Position numbers and translations under genes: made by a program. 64,000 nucleotides of DNA from Canna indica (Eukaryota > Streptophyta > Magnoliopsida > Zingiberales > Cannaceae). This document shows positions 1-10,378 of this stretch, one piece after another (the stretch's first letter is position 1; each line of letters opens with the position of its first letter). A model generated the notes under the pieces. It saw only the letters and a list, made by a program, of their open reading frames with translations, was not told where the DNA came from and did not search any database. The stretch covers positions 1,981,001 to 2,045,000 of the forward strand of contig CP136890.1 in assembly GCA_034359265.1 (NCBI GenBank), in the 5' to 3' direction.

Positions 1-1382
1 TGATCACGCACTGGAAAGGAGCCGCCGAGATGATTTTGATTCGATGCTCTCATTACTCTGAGAGGAATGGAAGTATTCGACCTATTGATCTGGAATCAAA
101 ACTGAAGCTTGAAAAGATCATCCGAGACATGGCGGCCTCTAGTCTTCGTTGCATCGCCTTCGCCTACAAAAACACCGCTTCAGAGGAGGGCCTCCGTTTG
201 GATCAAGGAGAGACTCCAAAGCTCGATGACGGTGAGCTCACCCTCCTTGGGTTTGTTGGCCTAAAGGACCCTTGCCGTCCCGAGGTGGAATCAGCCATAG
301 GTGCTTGTAGAAATGCCGGTGTGGGCGTCAAAATGATAACAGGGGACAATGTGTTCACAGCCAGAGCCATCGCAATCGAATGCGGCATAATTGGGGCTAA
401 TGACTCCGATGCACTGGTCGTCGAAGGACAAGAGTTCAGAAACTACTCGGAAGAGGAGCGAATGGATAAGATCGATCGCATTCGAGTCATGGCGAGGTCT
501 TCTCCGTTCGATAAGCTGCTCATGGTTCAATGCCTGAAGCAAAAGGGTCACGTTGTTGCAGTCACCGGAGATGGAACGAACGATGCGCCGGCGCTGAAGG
601 AAGCCGATGTGGGACTGTCGATGGGCATCCAAGGCACCGAAGTCGCAAAGGAGAGCTCGGACATCGTCATCATGAACGACAACTTCGACACGGTGGTGAC
701 GGTTATGAGATGGGGAAGGTGCGTCTACAGCAACATCCAAAAGTTCTTGCAGTTTCAGCTCACGGTGAACGTCGCAGCACTGGTGGTAAACTTCGTCTCG
801 GCTGTCACCACCGGCACCGTTCCATTGACGACGGTCCAACTCCTGTGGGTGAATCTGATCATGGACACGATGGGTGCTCTGGCTTTGGCCACGGACACGC
901 CCACCAAGGAGCTGATGGAGAAGCCGCCGGTGGGGCGGACGGAGCCGCTCATCACCAACGTCATGTGGAGGAACCTCACAGCGCAGGCTATATTCCAAAT
1001 CGTGGTTTTGCTGGTGTTCCGGTTCAAAGGGGAGTCGATGTTCGGAGTGAGCAAAGCAGAGAACAACACGTTGATCTTCAACACGTTTGTTCTCTGTCAA
1101 GTGTTCAACGAGTTCAACTCGAGGAAGATGGAGAAGAAGAACGTGTTCAAGGGGATGCACAAGAACAAGCTCTTCCTGGGGATCATAGCGGTGACTATAA
1201 TTCTGCAGGTGTTGATGGTGGAGTTACTGAGGAAATTTGCTGATACGGTGAGGTTGGACTGGGGACAGTGGGGAATCTGCGTCGGCATCGCAGCTCTTTC
1301 GTGGCCGATTGGTTGGGTTGTCAAGCTTATACCGGTGTCCAACAGGCCTCTGCTTGAATTATGGGCTCATGTGAGGTCTTAA
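1..1382 (+). CDS. Plasma-membrane-type Ca2+-ATPase (ACA12/13-like), 5' part cut off by the window edge
   Basis: P-type ATPase that exports or sequesters Ca2+ at the expense of ATP. Only the last 459 residues are in the window. Reading is in frame from base 3, and the first two bases finish a Met codon, judged from the complete paralogue at 10379. The visible part starts at the nucleotide-binding KGAAEMI motif and contains ITGDNVFTARAIA, the hinge motif TGDGTNDAP, and the membrane segments that line the Ca2+ path (NVAALVVNF and LLWVNLIMDTMGALALATDTP region), ending with the last membrane helices and RS before TAA. It is colinear with residues 556-1014 of the downstream gene without any gap and nearly identical over long stretches, so the two are recent tandem duplicates. 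No introns or lesions are seen in this part. Whether the missing 5' half is intact cannot be told. Confidence 0.93.
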   Translation, partial: ITHWKGAAEMILIRCSHYSERNGSIRPIDLESKLKLEKIIRDMAASSLRCIAFAYKNTASEEGLRLDQGETPKLDDGELTLLGFVGLKDPCRPEVESAIGACRNAGVGVKMITGDNVFTARAIAIECGIIGANDSDALVVEGQEFRNYSEEERMDKIDRIRVMARSSPFDKLLMVQCLKQKGHVVAVTGDGTNDAPALKEADVGLSMGIQGTEVAKESSDIVIMNDNFDTVVTVMRWGRCVYSNIQKFLQFQLTVNVAALVVNFVSAVTTGTVPLTTVQLLWVNLIMDTMGALALATDTPTKELMEKPPVGRTEPLITNVMWRNLTAQAIFQIVVLLVFRFKGESMFGVSKAENNTLIFNTFVLCQVFNEFNSRKMEKKNVFKGMHKNKLFLGIIAVTIILQVLMVELLRKFADTVRLDWGQWGICVGIAALSWPIGWVVKLIPVSNRPLLELWAHVRS

Positions 1383-1814
1383 TCAGTAGGGTTGGTTCAG
1401 GGAGACTGGGAGATGGCTTCTTCCTTTATTTTATTTATTCATTTATTCGTTGACCAGGGCTTGTATTTAATTTGATTTATTTGACAATTAATACTGTAAA
1501 TTGTTCCTTTGTTTTATTACATCTCGAGAGTCTGGATCCTGTTTGAGCAAATTTGTTAATCATGTATGTATTGATGACATTTTTATGAGTTAAAATAGAT
1601 GGTGCAGTACAAAAGATATAATTCATATTTTAAATACAAATATTGGATGTGTTAATGCTAATTTGAGTATATTCTAAATTATCATAAATAACATAAATAT
1701 GTAAATTCTACTGGGATAATTTGAAATCATATTCCAAGTCACTTTATACCCGTATTCAATAGGGTGTAATCAAGCCGGTTGGGTAATGCATTATTTGCAT
1801 TCAATTTGATTCAT
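1383..1814. other. Spacer downstream of the first Ca2+-ATPase gene
   Basis: AT-rich sequence holding the presumed 3' UTR of the pump gene (T-rich tract near 1420-1515). I see no gene. The end of the spacer (1815-1832) is the left copy of an 18-bp target-site duplication for the LINE that follows. Confidence 0.6.
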
Positions 1815-4091
1815 AAACTCAAAGCTCGAATGACGGCTAAAGGAATCAATTTGCCAAACAGTACACGCCGAGAACTTCCCTTTTAATATCAAACATAGCA
1901 AAGTGAAAAAGAAAAAAAAAACTCTAATAATGTTGGAGTAATTATATCAGATGAAGATCCTTCAGGGGATAGAGAAGATATATATCAGCTCTAATCAAAA
2001 TCAATTATGAAATTACTGGTATGAAACATCAGAGGAGGCTTAAAGACTGCAAGATTGGATTACTTAAATCTGATGCTGAAAGAGTATAATCCTAAATTAG
2101 TTATGCTAGTGTAGACACATGTGGATGAGGAAAATTCTAAAGCATGTATAAGTAAGTTTGGAAGAGGATGGGATGGTTGCTATGTAGAGGGTGATGGAAG
2201 GTGGGGGGAGGGGGGGGAGGTGGGGTTTAATGGCTTGGAAGTTTAAAGTGTATACTGTTAGGAAGATTCACAGCTGCAGACAAGCATTACATGTTTTGGA
2301 AGAGATTCAATGAGAAACCATGGTTATTTACAGGGTTATATGCTAGTAACGTGGGCAAGGAAAGAAAGATTATGTAGGAATTCCTAAGAGCTCTAGATGT
2401 GGGAAGTACTTCTTGGTTGATATCCGGAGACTTCAATTGTGTAGACTGTCCTGAAGATAATAAGGGAGGAAAGCCTTTTTCTTATGGAAGCTCAATAAAG
2501 GCATTCAAAGACTTGTGCTTGGATGCAGGTTTGATTGACTTGAAATTCAAAGGTAATAAATTCACATGGTGCAATAACAGAAATGGTGACAAGAGGGTGA
2601 TGACTAGGCTAGATAAAGCTTATGCCAATGTAGAATGATTGAATGAATTCAATGAAACTGTAGTTCACCATTTAAAGAAATTAGCTTCTGATCACCGACC
2701 CATATTCATCGATATAAGGAGAAATGCATATATTGGTAAAAAGAAAATGAGATTTGTATTTGAGTTATACTGGCTTAAGTACAAAGATATTTGTGATAGG
2801 GTGAGAATGAATTGGGAAAATGTGAACAATGAAGACAATTTATTGAAAAGTTTTGAGGCTAAAATGAAACAACTTGGTGAAGATATGATGAAAATAAGTA
2901 AGAATCAAATTGGCTCTTTAGAAAAGAGGCTGAAAGATACCATGAATGAATTGAGAATTTTGGAAAAAATTGATGCTGAAGGAACTGCTAATGAACAAGA
3001 CCTGCTGAAATTGAAGAGCTTGTCTAATAAAGCAATGACTTTAAATAGACAAGTTCAGATCAAGTGGTGGACAAAAGCAAGAACCAAATGGATTGAAGCC
3101 AATGATAAAAATTCGAAGTTTTTCCATAACTTTGTGAAAATGAAAAGAAGACATAATAGAATTCTGGAAATTAGTGTGGAGAGGAAGGAAATTAAAGAGG
3201 AAAATAAAATTGTAGATGAGTTTGTAAAGTGGTATAAAAATCTTTGGAGGAATGAGGAGAATGTATCTATAAATTGGGAACCTTATAAGGAGTTACAGTG
3301 GAAAAGAATACCAAATAGTAAATATCAACAGTTAATTGCTGACTTTTCTGAGAATGAGATAATTGATGTTATTAACAGTTTGGGTAGGGGCAAGGCACCA
3401 GGTTCGGATAGCTATAGTCTTGAATTTTATATCAACTTCTGGGATGAACTGCATGAAATCTAGTTTCTGTGGGGTTCTTAAAGAGTTCCAGGAAATGCTT
3501 GGTCTACCTAAATCTTGGGGAGAGACTAATTTGGTTTTCATACCAAAAAAGAAACAGGCTAGATAAATAAAAGACTACAGGCCATTTGCTTTATGTAATG
3601 TGGGGTACAAAATATTAGCAAAGGTGATAGTGAACAGATTAAAGCCTCATATAAAAGATATCATCTCTAAGGAACAATGTGCTTTTGTGGAGAAGAGGAG
3701 ATTGCAAGACAGCATAATCATCATATCAGAAATGATGAATATTATGAGTAAGTCCAAGAGGAAATACTCATATTTCCTAATAAAATTGGACTTATAAAAA
3801 GCATATGACAGAGTGTCTTGGAATGCTTTAGAAGAAATCTGAAAATGGATGAATTTGCCTTGGAAGAATTCTGACATATGACAGGCATGTCTGATGTCAG
3901 CATACCATAGATGTTCTATTAATAGAGCTCGGTCTGATTGTTTTAGCAGCCATAAAGGAGTGATATAAGGAGATCCTTTGTCTCCTTTTATGTTCAAAAT
4001 GTTACAAGAATTGCTATCCTTGATGGTGAAAAAAGAAATGGAAAGTGGGAGAATTAAACCTTTTAAGTACAAGGGTAATAGCACTAGTTAT

Positions 4092-4179
4092 ATGTTTTTT
4101 TACGAATGATATAGTGTTCACAATCAAAAACACTAATGTTTTTTACAGATGATATAGTGTTCACAATAAAAAACACTAA
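4092..4179 (+). repeat. 44-bp tandem duplication over the reverse transcriptase active-site box of L1a
   Basis: Two adjacent copies (4092-4135 and 4136-4179) of a 44-bp segment encoding the region of the catalytic xxDD motif, differing at a few positions. The second copy reads FFTDDIVFTIKNT in the frame of the downstream RT. The first copy is shifted and reads into a stop. The duplication must have arisen after the element stopped being active or have helped to kill it. Confidence 0.8.
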
Positions 4180-4746
4180 GGAATCTTGTGAGCAGCTTAA
4201 GAGGGTTTTGAATAGTTATTGCAAAGTGATAAATCAAAAAATCAGTCTGGATAAGTCAAAAAATTTCTTCCCAATAAACTGTAATGACAAAATCAAGAAG
4301 GAGATTAAGGATATTTTGGGTATTAAGGAAGGGGTATTTCCTATGAAATATCTGGGAGCTTATATTGATAAGGGAAGGGTACCTATTATATATCAGAGAC
4401 AGATAGTGGAGAAGGCTGAAAAGAGATTGGAGAATTGAGCAAACAACATGGTTTCTCAGGCAGGAAAGGTGGTACTTTTGAATTCTGTAGTGAATTCAAT
4501 GCCTATACACACTTTATCTACCATGAATATCAGTGGAAAGGTGTTAGAAGAACATAAAAAAGTAGGCAGAGATTTCTTATGGAAAACAAGGAGAAGAAAC
4601 AATTGGGATAGAGTTACTTTAAGTAAAAGAAATGATGGGTTAGGAGTCAAGGATCTAAGCATCATGAAGGCAGCCATTCATGCTAAGAGGTGTTACCTTT
4701 TTTGAACAAAAAAGACCATCTTTGGATTAATTTTTTGCAAGAAAGA

Positions 4747-6895
4747 TGTTACGCCCTGCCTAGGTTCATCCCTAAATAAGGAACACCGCCTAGGAGAAGC
4801 GCAACCGACGATCAATCTAACACAACCAAATCCTTCATGAACAGCTTGCAACATGAACCTCAACCACTTGCATTAGAATAATATATATTACAATAATAAA
4901 ATGCTATTCAAGAAATTTTATACATCTCTACGGAAATCAATGTCAAAGTCTACCTCCTTTACTCTATCTATCTAGACCTTCTTAGCTACCACTCGAACCT
5001 GCAGATCTGAAGCAAAAACAACAAACATCAGCGAAAAGCTGAGTAGGATATCACAATATGTCAAGAGGTAAAGATGACCATCCATGATGCCATGATGACA
5101 TGATATTCAACTATGTACATACCACTACCAACATTATATGCTCGTACCAACTAATGCGGTGTTATCCTTAAGTAAACACTTATGCATCTAACAATCACTA
5201 TATACATGTATAATTATGTATGCACCTCATAGCTATCATCATATACTCATGTCAACTAGCACAACATCAAATCATACATATCCTACCGACAATGCGTACA
5301 TGCATAATAATCACCCAATCAAGAGCGTAGTGGACATTTGGGTTTCCCCCGCACTCTCGCACCTCGAGAGTGACACCTCAAGCCCGCTTCAGCTAGAGAT
5401 GCGACTATCTAAAAGATAGCCCGCCGACATCTAACACCTCGACGCCGCACACGAGCCCGCCAACGTCTAACAGCGCGACGCCGCACCTCATGTGAAAATT
5501 TTGTGATCACCGGTGTCATCGCCCATACACCTCGGGCAATAAATCAACAGTGTCCGGGCTTGCGCCCACAACAAGTCATAATTCACAACATGTCAATATA
5601 ACTCTCACAACTATAAAAGCAACATGCATAAAATGCTATCAGCTCGATGTCAACAAATATAATGCATATGACAACAACTACATCAATAATGCGACCAACC
5701 AACAATCTGAATCTAGCATTATGCAACTCCTTAGCACCTACACATGCTTCCTAATCATCATAATCACTATAGATGCAATTCATGCAACATAATATGATAT
5801 CAACATGTATATGGGCCAACAACATGCAACGGGAGATCAACAAAATTTAGAAGCAATTCAAGCAATTAGAGGCAAAGATAAAACTGTCAATTTATCCATT
5901 CAATATTCATCGGCTACAATAAGAGTCAACTCACATCCAACACCACTATCTACACTCTAGATCACCACCTAACATGAAATACAACTATTCTACATTATTT
6001 AATTATTTATCAAACTGAAATAATAACTATTAACCATCAAATAATATTAAAATATATAAAAAACCTATCATACGACCTCCAATCAGAAATCCGACACCAC
6101 CATCGCATTTAGAATGCAAAAACCTACAACTTTGGTATTCACCCCAACTCGATTCGACGATCCTACAATCAAATCTAAAAATACCTTAATATTTTATAAA
6201 TTACCCTCATTTCATTCAATACCGTTCTCTTCTTAATTAACTTATTTATTAAATCTAATAAAACTCTCATCTCCCACTCGTCTCACCCCGCTCGTCACCC
6301 GACACCCAGCCCGACGTCGCCCTTCTCTCTCCTCCTCGGGTCCTCGCCGACCCTCCCTCTGATCCAATTGCCGGCGACCACCCGTCGCCCCCCCCCCCCC
6401 TCCGGCCTCCTCACCGATCTCCGGCGACGGTGGGACATCGTCCCTTCGCCAGGACAGGTAGAGGCAGCAGCCATGACTGCTGCCATACCGCGGGCAGCGG
6501 CATGGCTGCTACGGCCTGGCTGCCGCCAAGGCCGCATGGCCAACGCCACCAATCGCTCATCACCCTCCGACCGGCTTCGCCTCCCGACCGGTTCCGACTA
6601 CAATCTCCTCTTCTCCAACTTGCTGCCGATGAACGAAGCCATGGGAAAAATTGACGGATCAACAGAGAAGATAAGAACTCCTGCCTATAAACTCCTCCAA
6701 ACGCCGATCTTTACCGGAGTCTTCACTGCCATCGCACGCCACTCCGATCGCCTGCCTCCTCAACCATTGCCGACACCAAAGCCCCCAAGAGATTAGAGGA
6801 GGATTAGGGCTAAATATAAATCATTAGGCATTTTGCAAAAAGACCCGTCAATAAAATATATTCACAATTCAATCCTTTTTTTTAAGGTCATAACA
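4747..6895. mobile_element. Solo LTR (about 2.15 kb) of an LTR retrotransposon, inserted in L1a pol
   Basis: The element starts TGTTACGCCC and ends GGTCATAACA, so it has TG...CA ends within a 5-bp inverted repeat (TGTTA/TAACA). It is flanked by a perfect 5-bp duplication AAAGA at 4742-4746 and 6896-6900. Removing the LTR plus one AAAGA rejoins the LINE reading frame exactly (FLQER then YVNIHPW), which is strong proof of the boundaries. No primer-binding site, gag or pol is present, so this is a single LTR left by LTR-LTR recombination. It includes a GC-rich 3' part (about 6280-6780) with long chance reading frames that I do not regard as genes. A Ty3/gypsy origin is likely from size and TGTTACG start, but not proven. 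Confidence 0.88.
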
Positions 6896-8098
6896 AAAGA
6901 TATGTAAATATTCATCCTTGGCAGCTAAGTTTGAAAGGAAAGATGTCATGGTCTTTTAAGAGCTTCTTTGAAGCTGTTATCAGATTAAGAGAAGGGCTGA
7001 AAATAAAGATAAGAAATGGTGAATAAGTTAACATAGGAGGTGATCGTTGGATATATTATATTCCTTTAAATAGATGGCCCACTTTTGTGAACATGAATTT
7101 TGATATTGAAGAGTGCACAGTTAGCTCTTTGATTAAAGAAGGGAAATGGGATGTGTGGCTACTAAAGCAGATGTTTGGTGTGGAATTGGTAAAGAAAATA
7201 ATTCAAATCTATATTCCTATATCAGATGCGAAAGACAAATGGATTTGAGTTTTGAATGAAAAAATGAAAATTAAATTGCAAGAATGCTTACAACTTCCTG
7301 AAAAGTAGAGAATCTACAGTGGTGGATAACAGTGTTGATTGGGAGAAGATTTGGAGTATGATCAGTTTGCCAAAGGTCAAATTCTTTGCATGGAAACTAT
7401 TGTTGAAAAGATTACCTACAAGTATGTTGTCCAGAATTAGTAAAATTCAGAAGCATCTGTGTTATTCTTGTATGAAGGAAGAAGATAATATCAACAAATA
7501 TTTTTTGAGTGTGACATAGCTAAAGAATTCTGGTCAAGAATTGAAATGGCTATTGGTCATAAGTTTGAGTACATGGATGATTGGAAAGAAAGCAAATGGA
7601 TTGAGGGGAAGATGCTTGATTGGAAGGTGTATATCATAGAAGAAGGTAGATGCTGCTCAAGATGTTAGTATTCATAATAATATAAATAATGAACATCAAA
7701 TGTACAAGTTGTTCTGCGATGCTGCTTGGCTTAAAGATACAAAGGAATCAGGACTTGGATGTATGTTGTTGAATGAGAAGGATGAAAATAATCTGAAAGC
7801 ACGTTGTTTCAGATTCATTGACAATCCAATGTTAGCTGAATTAAGGGCGGTAGAATTTGGATTGAACCTAATTAAAGGTATGAATATTAAGCACTTGAAG
7901 TTTTTTTTTTGATTGTCAAAGAATTGTTAGAATCATGAATAAAAAGTGTAAAAGTCCATGGTTTATGAGAGACTTAGTGATGGATATCGAAGAACACACT
8001 AGTAAGGTGACATGTCTGAAATGGACTCATATAAAAAGATATTTGAATGATGAGGCCCATAAACTTGCAAAATCGGGTTTAGATGATGGAAAAGGAAA

Positions 8099-8843
8099 TA
8101 TATATATTTTTTTTTTGAAAAGGAGAACCCTGCATTTTATTCACGAGGTATGAAAGGTATAGGTATGGGGGGAGAGAGTACAAAATAAGTTGAAAAGTAA
8201 ATAAAATACATTAAGACGAACAAAGTTCAAAGAAACTGGCCGCGGATGTGGCAAGAACTTGAGAGGTGGATGCTTGATCCCTGAATGCTCTGGAATTCCT
8301 CTCAAACCAAATATACCAACTCCAAATGAGAAGCAGACGCGCTCGCAAAGCTGCAGCTCGAGAAAGAGAAGCAGAAGCACCGTAAGACCTCCAAGGAGAA
8401 CAGGATAGCGGGAAGAAAGAGATACGAAGAAGAGCCAAGAAAGCTTTCCACCAATCACAACTGAAAGAGCAAGCACGGAATAAATGATCATGAGTTTCCG
8501 AGCCATTCACGCACAGAAAGCAAGAGGTGTCACTAGCAATGTCCCAATGAAGGAGTCGATCTCTCGTTAGAAGCCGCTTCCTTAGTTTTAGCCACCCGAA
8601 TAAAGAAATCTTGGGGGTAGACGAATACGCCATAGGAAGCCAAGGCAACCATCTGGTACCCCACGATAAGTGAGCAACAAATAAAGGCTTTTAATAGAGT
8701 AGAGACCATCCAAGGTCCATTTCCACTCAAAAGAATCATCACTCCTCAAGTGTTGGATAGTCTCAAGATCTCGGGCCAGGGACAACAAGCTATCAGTATC
8801 CACCAAAGCAGAAAAAGTAACATCCCAGCCGAAGGATTACCCT
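8099..8843 (-). mobile_element. 5'-truncated LINE (L1b) inserted in the RNase H region of L1a
   Basis: Minus-strand LINE 3' end. The poly-A tail appears as a T run at 8108-8116, next to a duplicated ATGGAAAAGGAA/ATGGAAAAGAAT site (about 8086-8098 and 8844-8856). The coding remnant is a zf-RVT zinc-finger region: the trace WKWTLDGLYSIKSLY is near 8690, then KISLFGWLKLRKRLLTRD, then a CxxC...HxxxxC pattern (SCFLCVNGSETHDHLFRAC, near 8500), with a frameshift near 8590. When it is removed, the L1a RNase H frame continues through DDGK to its stop, so the bounds are well supported. Only the last 745 bp of the source LINE were copied. Confidence 0.82.
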
Positions 8844-9120
8844 ATGGAAAAGAATTGGAGAAGGTGTTAGCTCTGGATATAATGAAGGAAGAGTTAGTTT
8901 GTTTAACATGTTTAATGAAATTGTAATGGAAGGAAATAGTACTGTAATAGATTCTCTTAATGGTTGGAATAAAATTGACTTCCTGGGGGACTTTATTGGT
9001 ACTCATGTAAGAGAGGAGGAGTTGAACTCTGATTCAATGACTAAAATCTCTAACTTGAGTAGCAGTTAGTCTTTTTACTGGGGTTTTCGAAAAGAAAAAA
9101 AAAAACTCAAAGCTCTAATG

Positions 9121-10296
9121 TGAGCTTGACTAGAATAAGTATTTGAGGTGCCGATTTAATTTTGCACATGGCCGATTTGGGCTAGCTCAAATATATATAT
9201 AATACCGTTTGATGGATATGAATGCAGAATGAAACTGGACTAGCTCAAATATATAATACCGTTTGATTCAGGTAGACTCGGTCTTGCACCAGCCTAGTTA
9301 ATCTGGTTCAATTTATATTCTACACAATTTTTGTTGAGTTTGGCTCTATTTGATACATGTTTGTTCCCAGGTCTTATTGATGATTTTATTTGTTTTATTT
9401 ATTTATATTTAGGTTTTTAGTCCTCGATCCATCCCATCACATTATTCTACGGAGCCAGTCTATACTTGTTTTCTGTGTTTTAATTTATTGGATGAAATCA
9501 AGTGTACATATCAAGGTGCTCGATTTCCATCTGAGCCGTCGAAATTTAAATATCAGTGATTTGATTTAAACGATAAATCAGCGGTCCAGATCAAACACGT
9601 GGAAGGTTGATCTTGCTTTAGAAGGCTAGACCGGACGACGTATCGAAATTAGCACGTATGGCTTCTTTTCTGCATGCATGCAGCTTCACTAGACGATGAC
9701 TTTCTCATTTGTCGATTCCACAACGGACATACATTGATACATGACCTGACCTTCATCATAAATCATGGGCAAAAAGGTCATCTTGATATAAGTATACGTG
9801 GAATTCTGATTCATCACCATCATCACGTGATCTCAACTAATTAGGAATAAAATATTAATAATTATTAATTAACTAATTTAGAAAACACTTTAAAGATATG
9901 GTAACGATATATACATATATCACCTGCTTACCAAATCAAAACGCTTAATTCGGATATCTATCGCCTATCGTTGCGCCATATGCGAAGGAAGGAAGAAGCT
10001 TCTCTGCAACCATCTTCCATCTTCCCCTCGTTACTTGATATGTATGGAATATATTCGATATACATACTTGGTACCTTTCGATGCATTTAATTCATTATTT
10101 GAGACGTTTCGAATTATACCGAAAAAGGAATTTAGTATTAATTTCACCGTAATAATCACATACAAACACAGAAATTTCATTATGAGCTCGATCGATCAAT
10201 CGCTTGTGATTCGTCCTCCTCCCCCTTTCCAGCAAAAGCGGCGCACTTCACTCGCCGAAGCTTCCCATCTCCTTCGTCAAACCGAGTGCAGGATCG
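9121..10296. other. Spacer and upstream region of the complete Ca2+-ATPase gene
   Basis: AT-rich non-coding sequence. A short motif CTAGCTCAAATATATA...TAATACCGTTTGAT occurs twice (about 9180-9215 and 9239-9266), a local direct duplication. The reading frame at 10035-10301 overlaps the core promoter and has no family resemblance. I see no gene here. Confidence 0.5.
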
Positions 10297-10304
10297 TATA
10301 AAAG
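10297..10304 (+). promoter_or_regulatory. TATA box of the Ca2+-ATPase gene
   Basis: TATAAAAG, 75 bp before the ATG at 10379 and followed by a pyrimidine-rich leader (CTCCTCCTCCTCC near 10338-10352). Its spacing is right for a start site around 10330. This is the only good TATA match close to the gene. Confidence 0.7.
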
Positions 10305-10378
10305 AATCGTAGGGGTGTCGCTCTCATACACATCATCTGCTCCTCCTCCTCCTCTCCGTCCCGTTTATTAGATCGTGC

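Larger units (their letters stand above)
2007..8925 (+). pseudogene. L1a pol (endonuclease, reverse transcriptase, zinc finger, RNase H), dead
   Basis: The frame opens with an ATG at 2007 followed by an endonuclease N-terminus (NIRGGLKTARLDYL, with a stop where the family has Trp before NIRG). The endonuclease continues through SGDFNCVD and KFTWCNN (2399-2638) and LASDHRPIFIDI. RT follows: GKAPGSDS (~3390), FIPKK (~3540), FALCNVGYKILAKV (~3590), KAYDRVSW (~3800), GDPLSPF (~3980), FTDDIVF (~4139). The zf-RVT part is at 7319-7519 and RNase H at 7700-8153, whose last codons resume after the nested LINE at 8844 and end near 8925. At least eight in-frame stops and one frameshift near 3460 make it non-functional. 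Most of the stops stand where the family has Trp or Gln, so they are single C-to-T or G-to-A changes. Confidence 0.87.
1833..9102 (+). mobile_element. L1-type LINE retrotransposon (L1a), decayed and carrying two nested insertions
   Basis: The bounds come from an 18-bp target-site duplication, AAACTCAAAGCTC(G/T)AATG, at 1815-1832 and 9103-9120 with one mismatch. The right copy directly follows an A-rich tail (9089-9102), as expected for target-primed reverse transcription. Between them lie endonuclease, reverse transcriptase, zinc-finger (zf-RVT) and RNase H remnants on the plus strand. The element is interrupted by a solo LTR (4747-6895) and by a minus-strand LINE (8099-8843). Without these two inserts it is roughly 4.4 kb. 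No gag-like first ORF is recognisable, so the copy starts just before the endonuclease. It lies between the two tandem calcium pump genes. Confidence 0.88.

Noticed and set aside
1901..1929. Alternative left border of L1a at AAAAAAAAAACTCTAATAATG
   Set aside because: Looks a little like the right flank (AAAACTCAAAGCTCTAATG), but the 18-bp match at 1815-1832 is longer and better placed.
5216..6796. Reading frames of 67-142 codons inside the solo LTR
   Set aside because: No family resemblance, biased Pro/Arg/Ala composition from GC-rich repeats, and they lie within a non-coding LTR.
10035..10301. 88-codon frame in front of the Ca2+-ATPase gene
   Set aside because: Overlaps the TATA box and leader of the pump gene and has no family resemblance.
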